DNA of 64,000 bases from DASWUZ01 sp036401375. Its GTDB lineage: Bacteria; Acidobacteriota; Terriglobia; Terriglobales; Acidobacteriaceae. A model generated the notes under the pieces. It saw nothing but the letters and a program-made list of their open reading frames with translations, had not been told where the DNA came from and searched no databases. Both the position numbers and the translations under genes were made by a program. This document shows positions 9,641 through 17,082 of this stretch, in pieces (within the stretch, counting starts at the first letter, position 1; each line of letters begins with the position of its first letter). The DNA is taken from NCBI GenBank assembly GCA_036401375.1, contig DASWVB010000002.1, positions 372,001-436,000 on the forward strand. Reading direction: 5' to 3'.

Positions 9641-10342
9641 ATGCTTCGCACCGGTACGGCAGGGTGGAGTTTGCCCAGGGATGTTGCGAGAGAGGGTAGC
9701 CATCTATTCACCTACTCGCGTGCTCTGCCCTGTGCTGAGATCAACTCGACGTTTTATCGGCCGCACCGGCCTGCTACATGGGCCAGGTGGGCAGCCGAGA
9801 CGCCGGAGGACTTCCGCTTCTCGATCAAGGCGCCTAAGGCGATAACTCATGAGGCAAAGCTGCGGGAGACGAAGCTCCTGCTCAAAACCTTTCTAGAGCA
9901 GGTCGCTCTAATTGGCGAAAAAGCAGGTCCTATACTGTTTCAGCTACCGCCCTCACTCGGCTTTGACTCCATAATAGCCAAGGATTTTTTCGATACCTTC
10001 AGGTCGCTCTCGGGGCGGGAAGCTGCGATAGAGCCTCGAAGTGCGAGCTGGTTCGAGCCTGATGCCGACCGGCTGCTGACAGAGTACAGGTTGGCGAGAG
10101 TAGTCGCGGACCCTGCGAAGGGCGGTGCGTCTGCAGGCGAGCCGGGCGGCGATCGGACGCTGGTCTACTATCGCCTGCACGGCTCTCCGCGCACTTACTA
10201 CTCAAGCTATGAGGATGATTTCCTGATAAGGCTGGCAGATAGCGTAAAAGGCAGTGAAAATGCGTGGATAATCTTTGACAACACGACTTTATCTCACGCC
10301 TATCCCAATGCTCGGAAGCTGCAGCAGCTTCTTTCCCGGTAG
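9641..10342 (+). CDS. DUF72 (YecE-like) protein
   Basis: A 233-residue TIM-barrel-like protein of the widespread DUF72 family, whose biochemical role is not established. Family hallmarks are the opening RTGTAGWS, the strand EINSTFYRPHRPATWARWA, the FRFSIKAPKAITHEA segment, the conserved ILFQLPPSL, the IEPRSASW strand and the YYRLHGSPRTYYSSY region near the C-terminus. All expected blocks are present, so the gene looks intact. Family members are usually 230-300 residues. It shares the strand of the Sua5 gene 140 bp upstream; the gap holds no gene I can support. It converges with the SDR gene, only 17 bp apart. Confidence 0.85.
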   Translation: MLRTGTAGWSLPRDVAREGSHLFTYSRALPCAEINSTFYRPHRPATWARWAAETPEDFRFSIKAPKAITHEAKLRETKLLLKTFLEQVALIGEKAGPILFQLPPSLGFDSIIAKDFFDTFRSLSGREAAIEPRSASWFEPDADRLLTEYRLARVVADPAKGGASAGEPGGDRTLVYYRLHGSPRTYYSSYEDDFLIRLADSVKGSENAWIIFDNTTLSHAYPNARKLQQLLSR

Positions 10343-10359
10343 GTATCTCTTCTACCGAC

Positions 10360-11466
10360 CTATCGGTCAGGTAAGGAGCGTGCCTGCTCGTTATATCGCG
10401 CCGCGGCCGCGCCGCCGAATCGGTCTACAAAGGGTGCTTCTTTGGCGCGCGTCTTCCTGCCTGGCAGAGCTACGCGTCCATCGGGATTCGCGCCCGCTTT
10501 GGGCAACATCCAGTTAACCAGTCTCAGGATGCGCGCCGTTGTGGTGGGCATAAGTGCGGCGGCGCGGACTCCGGCCGCAGCTTGCGGTGAGATGATCAGT
10601 TCAACGTCGCGCCGCGCCGCTGCCCCGACGATCAGTCTTGCAGCACGCGCAGCGTCTACGGATACGAAGGGAAGCGATGCGCCCGCGCTGAACCAACGAT
10701 ATTCATCTGCGTGCCTGCCCTTGAACTCAGCGTTAAGGTGCGAGCCGGTTCGCAGCAATCCTGGACAGATGGTAGTGACATGGATGCCGTACTGCTTGAC
10801 CTCGGTGTGAAGGCCCTCGGAGAAGCCGGTCGCGGCAAACTTGCTCGCCGAGTAGGAGAGCATGTGCGGCACCGCGACCTTGCCGCCGAAGGAAGTGACG
10901 TTGATGATGTCTCCTGCGCCGCGCGCTATCATGTGAGGCAGCACAGCCCAGGTGCAGTAGAGCATGGCGTAGAAGTTGGTATCCATCGCCTCAACAAAGT
11001 CCTCAATGCTCTGGGTAGCAGCGGGCCCGACGCGGATGATTCCAGCGTTGTTAACCAGCACGTCTACGGTGTCCCATCGGGCAAGTGCAGACTCAATCAT
11101 CTTTTCGGCGTCAGGTCGCGATGCGAGGTTACAGACCTCCAACTGCACCTGCCTCTCGCTCGAGATGTGACCGCGTTCGAGCAGTAGATCGCGAGCGCGG
11201 GCCAGTTCGTCTCCATCTCGCGCGGCCAGCACTAGGTTTGCGCCTGACCGTCCAAACTCCGATGCCAGGGCGAAGCCGAGCCCTCGAGAACCACCCGTGA
11301 TAACGACAGTCTTGCCGGTCCAGCGGTTGCGGGAGCGGAGAGCCGACCACGTCGCCGCTGCCACCCCTGCACCAGCCGCAGCAGCGCCCAGCAACACTCC
11401 CGCAGCGGCGACGCTGGAGGGTTTAGGAAGGCTCGGAGTGGCGCGGAGAAATGGAGATCTGCCCAT
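10360..11466 (-). CDS. Short-chain dehydrogenase/reductase with N-terminal membrane anchor
   Basis: A 368-residue classical SDR. The NAD(P)-binding TGGSRGLG is at about residues 57-64, NNAG at 141-144, and the catalytic Ser-Tyr-Lys set is visible (NVTSFGG, then YSASK). The first 50 residues include an alanine/glycine-rich hydrophobic stretch (about 19-39) that could be a membrane anchor, so the enzyme may sit at the inner membrane. The arginine after TGGS is compatible with NADP(H). The C-terminal 100 residues extend beyond the usual 250-residue fold, ending in a basic tail. Substrate unknown. AGGT lies 6 nt upstream of the ATG. It is divergent from the B12 riboswitch region. Confidence 0.85.
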   Translation of the reverse strand: MGRSPFLRATPSLPKPSSVAAAGVLLGAAAAGAGVAAATWSALRSRNRWTGKTVVITGGSRGLGFALASEFGRSGANLVLAARDGDELARARDLLLERGHISSERQVQLEVCNLASRPDAEKMIESALARWDTVDVLVNNAGIIRVGPAATQSIEDFVEAMDTNFYAMLYCTWAVLPHMIARGAGDIINVTSFGGKVAVPHMLSYSASKFAATGFSEGLHTEVKQYGIHVTTICPGLLRTGSHLNAEFKGRHADEYRWFSAGASLPFVSVDAARAARLIVGAAARRDVELIISPQAAAGVRAAALMPTTTARILRLVNWMLPKAGANPDGRVALPGRKTRAKEAPFVDRFGGAAAARYNEQARSLPDR

Positions 11467-11599
11467 GGTTGACCTGCAGGCGAACTATTCAATCTCTGAT
11501 GCGGAGAGATTTCCACCGCATTCCGGTTGAGCCCTTATTTGCAGCAACGGCTGAGGTGCGCGGCGACGCTACCGGCGAAAATTGATAGCATCAACAGTT

Positions 11600-11628
11600 T
11601 TGACTGTGCAGCTTCATTCCGCTATAAA
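11600..11628 (+). promoter_or_regulatory. Sigma-70-like promoter for the cobalamin riboswitch transcript
   Basis: TTGACT (11600-11605) and TATAAA (11623-11628) are separated by exactly 17 bp, close to the housekeeping consensus. A start site would fall near 11635, about 30 nt before the first conserved helix of the riboswitch and 290 nt before the receptor ATG. Seen in sequence; promoter activity is inferred. Confidence 0.6.
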
Positions 11629-11663
11629 TTAAGTCTCGGTCATTTCTTCAATGTCACCGTCAG

Positions 11664-11880
11664 CCTCGGTCTTCTTACAGCCATCGCTGACGGTCCACCT
11701 ATTCCTGCAACGCAATGGGACTCTCGGGAAGACGGTGAAAGTCCGTCGCTGCCCCGCAACTGTAAGCGCGCTATCGCTGGTTTTCAACATTTCCCAGCGA
11801 GAAGATGAAGCCAGGAGAGCCACTGGAGGTAACTCCGGGAAGGCGGTTTCGTCAGGCGTGCAAGTCAGGAGACCGATCCA
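11664..11880 (+). ncRNA. Cobalamin (B12) riboswitch aptamer
   Basis: The conserved blocks occur in the right order: CGGGAAGACGGTGAAAGTCC at 11725-11744, GCTGCCCCGCAACTGTAA at 11748-11765, CCACTGG at 11820-11826, CCGGGAAGGC at 11835-11844 and the B12-box CAAGTCAGGAGACC at 11861-11874. The closing helix can form between TCGGTCTTC (11666-11674) and GGAGACCGA (11868-11876). In known examples adenosylcobalamin or methylcobalamin binding lowers expression of B12 uptake or synthesis genes. It precedes a TonB-dependent receptor on the same strand. The 5' boundary is approximate. Confidence 0.93.
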
Positions 11881-11886
11881 CTTGCG

Positions 11887-11916
11887 CCTTCAACCGCGTT
11901 CCGAGGGGAACGAAGG
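11887..11916 (+). promoter_or_regulatory. Probable riboswitch expression platform masking the Shine-Dalgarno
   Basis: CCTTC at 11887-11891 can pair with GAAGG at 11912-11916, which is the core of the receptor's ribosome-binding site (AAGGAG, 7 nt before the ATG at 11923). Inside it, CGTTCC and GGAACG (11897-11902 with 11907-11912) form a 6-bp hairpin. No U-tract follows, so translational rather than transcriptional control is the simpler reading. Inference from base pairing only. Confidence 0.5.
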
Positions 11917-11922
11917 AGCTTC

Positions 11923-14433
11923 ATGTCAACTTCGCAGCGGTCTCGCCGCCGCCGGCGCATCTATTCGCTCGGCTTTCTACTCACATCATCTCTCCTTTTC
12001 TCTTGCCCATTGCAAGCTGTGCTGGTCCACGGTGTCGTTACAGACCCGCTGGGTGCTCCTATCCCAAACGCCACTGTAGCGCTGGTGCAGAACGGCAGTG
12101 CCGTCTCCAGCGCTCGTACAGGCTTGGACGGCTCATACCAGATAAGCAGTGGAGCAGCCGGCCGCTACTTCGTACTAGTCTCGGGGCAGTCGTTTCGGCA
12201 GCTTGCCACGGATAGCTTCTACGGATTGCCGCTCGGCAGCGTTGAACGCGACGTGGTGCTGGAGCCGGAGTGGGTCAGGCAGCAGATCGTTGTAACTGCT
12301 ACCGGCACTCCGCTACCTCAGGCGCAGGTTAGCGGATCAGTCACGCTGCTCACCAGCGAGCAGTTTCAGAGCCGGGCGATGATGGTCGACGCTCTGCGCC
12401 AGATTGCTGGGGTGCACGTAGTTCAGCAAGGTCAGCGCGGCAGCCTCTCCTCCATCTTCGTCCGCGGTGGTAACTCTGCTGCTAACAAGATTCTTCTGGA
12501 TGGCGTACCCATCGAAGACTTAGGTGGAGTCTTCGACCTTGGCAACATCTCAACTACCGGGATATCCAGCGTCGAGGCCTATCGCGGGCCAGACAGCGTA
12601 CTCTATGGATCCGACGCGGCGGCAGGCGTCTTCAGCTTTACCACTCCTCATGGCACCACTCCTTTTCCCTCGCTCTTCTATGACGGTGACGTAGGCAACT
12701 TTAATACTTACCGCAATGAGGCCGAGTTAGGCGGCACTCACCGGTCGCTCGACTACTATGGTGCGTTTTCGCGCCTGAATACCTCTAATGCCCTGCCCCT
12801 GGATGAGATGCACAACGTGACAGCCAGCCTGAACCTGGGCTGGGCATTCAGCCCCTCGACCCAGGTCAGGATGACGGCGCGCAACACAGACGCATCGACC
12901 GGCGTGCCCGGCGCCTATGACTTCTACGGAATCTCAAACAACAGCAGGCAGTCCGATCAGGATGTGTATCTAAGCGGAACTATCGACAATGAGACTACGG
13001 AGCGCTGGCGTAACACTGTGCGATACGGGCTCGCCCGAAAGCGTGAGCAGGAGTATCAGCCTTTTCCAGAGGGTCAGCTGATTGACGAAAACGGCGACGG
13101 CGGCAACTACTATGGAAACCCTGTAACCATCAAGGGCGCGAATGGCTACTCCGTGCAGGGGCAGGCTCTGTTAAATGGCGGCCCGGGGTTTTTCGCCAGT
13201 TATCCTAATTCTTCAGACTCGGCCTCAAACCGCGATCAACTTCAGTTTCAAAGCTACTATCGGTTTACCCCGCACCTGTCCGGCCTCATTGGCTTTCACT
13301 ACGAGGATGAGCGAGGGGCCGCTCACTTTCCTGCCTACCAGGAGAGTTATCCACTCGAGCGGAGTAACTACGACTACACTGCGCAGGTACAAGGCGACTT
13401 TAAAAACCGCCTCTTCTATTCTCTGGGCGGCGGCGTTGAAAAGAACCAGCTGTTTGGCACGGAGACGACGCCCCGCTTCGGCTTGAACTACTATGCAGTC
13501 CGGCCGGGAAAAGGCTTGTTCCGGGGAACGCAGGTGAAGTTCAACTTTGCCAAGGGTGTGCAGGAGCCCGGATTGTTCGATCAATTCGATTCGCTGTATG
13601 GCCTGCTTACTCAGTTCAAAGAAGGAAGCGTGGCGACTCAGAACAACGTGCATCCTATCGGCGCAGAGCGCTCCCGCTCCTATGACGGGGGAGTGGAACA
13701 GAGTCTCTTCAGTGAACGTCTGGTGCTGCGAGCGACTTACTTCCATAACGAGTTTGGAGACCAGATTGAGTTTGTAAATGCCACCGTGTTACCGCAGCTG
13801 GGGGTCAGTCCTGCTGTAGCTGCCGTTATCGAGAACCTGTTTGGGGGCGCCGACATAGGTTCGCTGGCGTTCAGGGCGCAGGGCGCAGAGACTGAGGCGG
13901 AGTTCGGCATAGGTCACAACATCTTCCTGCGCGGCGGGTATACCTACCTGGACGCAGTCGTACAGCATTCCTTCGCATCGAGCGCTGTGAACCCAACATT
14001 TAACACAGGCCCGGACGACGGCGCTCCGCCTTCCTTTTCTCAGATACCGATCGGCGCCAGCTCCCCTCTGCGTGGAGCGCGCCCGTTCCGCAGGCCTCCG
14101 CACACCGGGTTTGTGACCGCATCGTACAACGGCAAAAAATGGGCAGGAGCCTTGACCTCATCGTTCGCCAGCAGGAGCGACGATTCCACATTCCTTGGCG
14201 GCTCGGACCTGACCTACGGCAACTCGCTGCTGCTCCCCAACCGTAATCTTGACTTCGCCTACGCCAAGCTTGATGCCAATGTGAGCTACCAGGTGCAACC
14301 CTGGGTCAACCTATATACCCAGTTAGATAATCTTCTGAATAATCAGCACATCGGCCCGATCGGCTACCCCGCACTTCCTTTTAATTTCCGGGCTGGAATG
14401 CGATTTACGCTCGGGCATACTAAGACTCAGTAG
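11923..14433 (+). CDS. TonB-dependent receptor, probable cobalamin/corrinoid transporter (BtuB-like)
   Basis: An outer-membrane receptor of 836 residues with an N-terminal signal peptide (about residues 1-36). A carboxypeptidase-regulatory-like beta-sandwich follows (GVVTDPLGAPIPNATVAL, about 40-115), then the plug domain (QIVVTATGTPLP, with SIFVRGGNSAANKILLDGVP) and a beta-barrel ending in NFRAGMRFTLGHTKTQ. Substrate assignment rests on the B12 riboswitch directly upstream. ATG 11923 has a strong AAGGAG. The extra N-terminal domain is common in Bacteroidota and Acidobacteriota receptors but absent from enterobacterial BtuB. No btuCDF or cob genes are adjacent, so energy and inner-membrane steps are encoded elsewhere. 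A terminator hairpin follows. Confidence 0.9.
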   Translation: MSTSQRSRRRRRIYSLGFLLTSSLLFSCPLQAVLVHGVVTDPLGAPIPNATVALVQNGSAVSSARTGLDGSYQISSGAAGRYFVLVSGQSFRQLATDSFYGLPLGSVERDVVLEPEWVRQQIVVTATGTPLPQAQVSGSVTLLTSEQFQSRAMMVDALRQIAGVHVVQQGQRGSLSSIFVRGGNSAANKILLDGVPIEDLGGVFDLGNISTTGISSVEAYRGPDSVLYGSDAAAGVFSFTTPHGTTPFPSLFYDGDVGNFNTYRNEAELGGTHRSLDYYGAFSRLNTSNALPLDEMHNVTASLNLGWAFSPSTQVRMTARNTDASTGVPGAYDFYGISNNSRQSDQDVYLSGTIDNETTERWRNTVRYGLARKREQEYQPFPEGQLIDENGDGGNYYGNPVTIKGANGYSVQGQALLNGGPGFFASYPNSSDSASNRDQLQFQSYYRFTPHLSGLIGFHYEDERGAAHFPAYQESYPLERSNYDYTAQVQGDFKNRLFYSLGGGVEKNQLFGTETTPRFGLNYYAVRPGKGLFRGTQVKFNFAKGVQEPGLFDQFDSLYGLLTQFKEGSVATQNNVHPIGAERSRSYDGGVEQSLFSERLVLRATYFHNEFGDQIEFVNATVLPQLGVSPAVAAVIENLFGGADIGSLAFRAQGAETEAEFGIGHNIFLRGGYTYLDAVVQHSFASSAVNPTFNTGPDDGAPPSFSQIPIGASSPLRGARPFRRPPHTGFVTASYNGKKWAGALTSSFASRSDDSTFLGGSDLTYGNSLLLPNRNLDFAYAKLDANVSYQVQPWVNLYTQLDNLLNNQHIGPIGYPALPFNFRAGMRFTLGHTKTQ

Positions 14434-14474
14434 GCCGAAAATCCGTCAGGTCGCATCGGAAGCTGGATTGAGGT

Positions 14475-14504
14475 GCCCCATGTCTCAGAAGCGAGACATG
14501 GGGC
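14475..14504. terminator. 12-bp hairpin between convergent genes
   Basis: GCCCCATGTCTC (14475-14486) and GAGACATGGGGC (14493-14504) form a perfect 12-bp stem with a 6-nt loop. It lies between the receptor stop and the convergent E1 gene stop and could serve both strands. No T-run follows on either side, so termination by this hairpin is inferred. Confidence 0.6.
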
Positions 14505-14531
14505 GCCCGGCTATCTATAAGTACCTGGCAA

Positions 14532-16706
14532 TTAGAACTTCATCAGTGACTCGAGCGCGCGATAGAGATCTTCCGGCTGCGGAAGAATGGCATCCTCGAG
14601 CAACGGCTGATATGCGACAAATGAATCCATGGCTGCGACCCGCTTGACCGGAGCGTCGAGGAATTCAAAAAGCTCGTCGCCGATGCGTGCCGCAATCTCG
14701 GCGCCATAACCCCAGCTCAGCATGTCTTCGTGGGCCACGATGACGCGGCTGGTTTTCTTGACGGAGACGGCAATTGCCTCCCAGTCGTACGGACTGAGTG
14801 TCCGCAGATCGATGACCTCTGTCTCGATGTCGAGATCCCTCTTGGCGCGCTGGGCTGCCTGCAGGGCCCTCGGCACCAGCGCACCGTAAGTCACCAGGGT
14901 GACGTCAGTCCCCGGGCGCACGATACAGGCCTTACCGAAGGGGATCGCATAGTCCGGGCCAGGATAAACTCCCCGCCCGTAGCTCTCGCGATAGAGCCGT
15001 TTATGCTCAAGAAAGAGCACAGGGTCGTCGCAACGGATCGCGGTCCTCAGAAGTCCATTCGCATCGAGCGCGTTTGAGGGGAACACTACCCGCACCCCCG
15101 GGGTGTGGGTGAAGATGCTTTCCCCACTCTGCGAGTGGTAGATCGATCCGCCGGCGAGATAGCCACCCACCGCAACTCGAATGACCACGGGTGATGAGAA
15201 TGCTCCGTTCGAGCGCCAGCGCATGAGACTAAGCTCGTTGCGGATCTGATGAACTGCTGGCCAGATGTAATCGAAAAATTGCACCTCGACGACCGGCTTC
15301 ATGCCGCGGACTGCATAGCCGATCGCGCGCCCAACGATGTTCGCCTCGGCAAGCGGAGAGTTGAAGACGCGCTCCGAGCCAAACTCATTCTGCAGCCCGG
15401 CGGTCAGCTTGAAGACGCCGCCCTTGCCCTTCACGCCGCCTTGCACAAGGTTTTCTTCGCGGCTGCAATCGGCCACGTCTTCGCCATAGACGATCATGCG
15501 AGGATCGCGGCGTAACTCATCCCTCAGGCAGAGGTTGATGAGGTCCGCCATCGTACGTTCCTGCCGGTCTGTGGTCGCGGCTGGCTCCGATTGCAATGCC
15601 GGGTCGCACACGTCGAGGTTCTCGGAGTAGACGTGCCTGAGGATGGTCGACACCTCCGGAAGCGGCGAATGCAGAGCGCGCTCGGCTGCAGCCCGCACCT
15701 CATCCTCGATGCCCTTTTCGAGGTCGGTGATCCCTGCTTCGTCGAGGATGCGCTCTCGCAGCAGGCGCATCTGCATCTTGGAGATCGGGTCGCGCAGACC
15801 GTCCGCCTCGATCTCACTCTGCGGGCGGTAAGAGCGCTCGTCGTCTGAGAGCGAGTGAGAGTAGGGACGAGTGACGTGCCCGTGGACAAAGGCCGGCCCC
15901 TGCCCTGACCGGCAGTAAGCGACCGCTGTCTGAAAAGCCTGGTAGCAGGCAACGGGATCGGTCCCGTCCACCTCGGCAAAGTGGAAGTTCGGGAAGTTTG
16001 CCACCAGACGCGAGATGTTTCCGCCCGGCGTGTTGACCTCTACCGGCGTGGAGATCGCGTACTGGTTATCTTCAACGACGAAGAGCACGGGCAGCTTCTG
16101 ATTCGAGGCCGTATTCATCGCCTCCCAGAACTCGCCCTGGCTGGTGGAGCCTTCACCGAGCGAGACGTAGACCACCTCATCGCCGTGGAACTGGACATCC
16201 TTGTACTGGCGGTAATCTCCAGAACCTGGATCGGCGGCCTCGGGGTGCCGCGAAAAATAGCGGCCTGCCTCTGCGCAGCCAACTGCGTGCAGGCACTGCG
16301 TCGTCGTGGCCGAGGACTGCGACACGATGTGCAGCGATGGACTGGCCCAATGCGACGGCATCTGTCGTCCGCCGCTCGCCGGGTCTGCCGCCGCGCCTAC
16401 TCCTTGCAGGAACTGCTCCTCAGGAGTGTTGCCCAGCGTGAGGCAGAGTGCGCGATCGCGATAGTACGGGAAGAACCAGTCGTACCCGGGCCGCAGCGAC
16501 AGCCCCGCAGCGACCAACAGCGCTTCATGGCCGGCGCACGATATCTGGAAGTAGATCTTCTGCTGCCGCTTGAGCATGATCTCGCGGTCGTCGACCTGCC
16601 GCGAGAGGTACATCAGCCGATACATCTCGATCATCAGCCTTGGGTCGAGCGCAGGGGCCGCCGCGACCGTGCCGCGTTCCGCACTCAAGGCTGCTGATCT
16701 GGCCAT
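14532..16706 (-). CDS. Branched-chain 2-oxoacid dehydrogenase E1, alpha and beta subunits fused
   Basis: Thiamine-diphosphate-dependent decarboxylase component of a 2-oxoacid dehydrogenase complex, in one 724-residue chain. Residues 1 to about 370 match the E1 alpha subunit: LISCAGHEA-like substrate region, SHWASP, and the ThDP motif GEGSTSQGEFWEAMNTA ending in VVEDNQYA. From about Met386 (MADLINLCLRDELRRD) it matches E1 beta, with EANIVGRAIGYAVRGMKPV, the FFDY loop and HEDMLSWGYGAEIAARI. In most bacteria these are two genes. The first ThDP aspartate is glutamate (GEGS for GDGS). The branched-chain assignment is by family resemblance; pyruvate or acetoin cannot be excluded. AGGAG precedes the ATG. 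E2 and E3 are not in the window. Confidence 0.85.
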   Translation of the reverse strand: MARSAALSAERGTVAAAPALDPRLMIEMYRLMYLSRQVDDREIMLKRQQKIYFQISCAGHEALLVAAGLSLRPGYDWFFPYYRDRALCLTLGNTPEEQFLQGVGAAADPASGGRQMPSHWASPSLHIVSQSSATTTQCLHAVGCAEAGRYFSRHPEAADPGSGDYRQYKDVQFHGDEVVYVSLGEGSTSQGEFWEAMNTASNQKLPVLFVVEDNQYAISTPVEVNTPGGNISRLVANFPNFHFAEVDGTDPVACYQAFQTAVAYCRSGQGPAFVHGHVTRPYSHSLSDDERSYRPQSEIEADGLRDPISKMQMRLLRERILDEAGITDLEKGIEDEVRAAAERALHSPLPEVSTILRHVYSENLDVCDPALQSEPAATTDRQERTMADLINLCLRDELRRDPRMIVYGEDVADCSREENLVQGGVKGKGGVFKLTAGLQNEFGSERVFNSPLAEANIVGRAIGYAVRGMKPVVEVQFFDYIWPAVHQIRNELSLMRWRSNGAFSSPVVIRVAVGGYLAGGSIYHSQSGESIFTHTPGVRVVFPSNALDANGLLRTAIRCDDPVLFLEHKRLYRESYGRGVYPGPDYAIPFGKACIVRPGTDVTLVTYGALVPRALQAAQRAKRDLDIETEVIDLRTLSPYDWEAIAVSVKKTSRVIVAHEDMLSWGYGAEIAARIGDELFEFLDAPVKRVAAMDSFVAYQPLLEDAILPQPEDLYRALESLMKF

Positions 16707-17082
16707 AACTTCTCCTCACCGGGCGACCCGTCCGGCGTGCTGATGCGCGCCAGGCAACAACAGATTGTAACGCTTTCGCCTGTGCATTCGATGGTCAAAT
16801 GGAGCGGAACGATGCGCCGGATGTACCCGCTGCAGGCATCCAATGCGTTGCGTTGACCATCGTTTTCTCTGCGTGCTCTAATGACCCGTTTAACTGGTTT
16901 TACTTTCGTCCACAGGTGGCGTGCTCTTTCCACCCTCAACTTAGACTGGAGCACCATCCTCCAGCCCTTCGCAAAGCGGCGCTCTCTTTGTTACCTTGAC
17001 TCACGAACTATGTTTACATCCGTGGTTTCTTACGCTCCGGAGTGAAGCAGCAGCAGGCACGATCTATTTTGGAGGCAGATGA
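16707..17082. other. Divergent intergenic region between E1 fusion and hppA
   Basis: 376 bp separating two divergent start codons; it must hold promoters for both. I see a TTGACT at 16996-17001 on the hppA side but no -10 hexamer at 16-18 bp from it, and no gene, RNA or repeat I can support. GGAGG at 17071-17075 is the hppA ribosome-binding site. Confidence 0.6.

Noticed and set aside
11800..11875. Second copy of a B12 box (CCAGGAGAG at about 11811) as a tandem riboswitch
   Set aside because: Only one set of the GGTGAAAGTCC and GCAACTGTAA blocks exists, and the order fits a single aptamer.
11527..11920. Short open frames across the riboswitch region
   Set aside because: They run through conserved aptamer blocks, have no family resemblance and no convincing ribosome site.
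16996..17024. TTGACT as -35 for hppA
   Set aside because: No -10-like hexamer lies 16-18 bp downstream.
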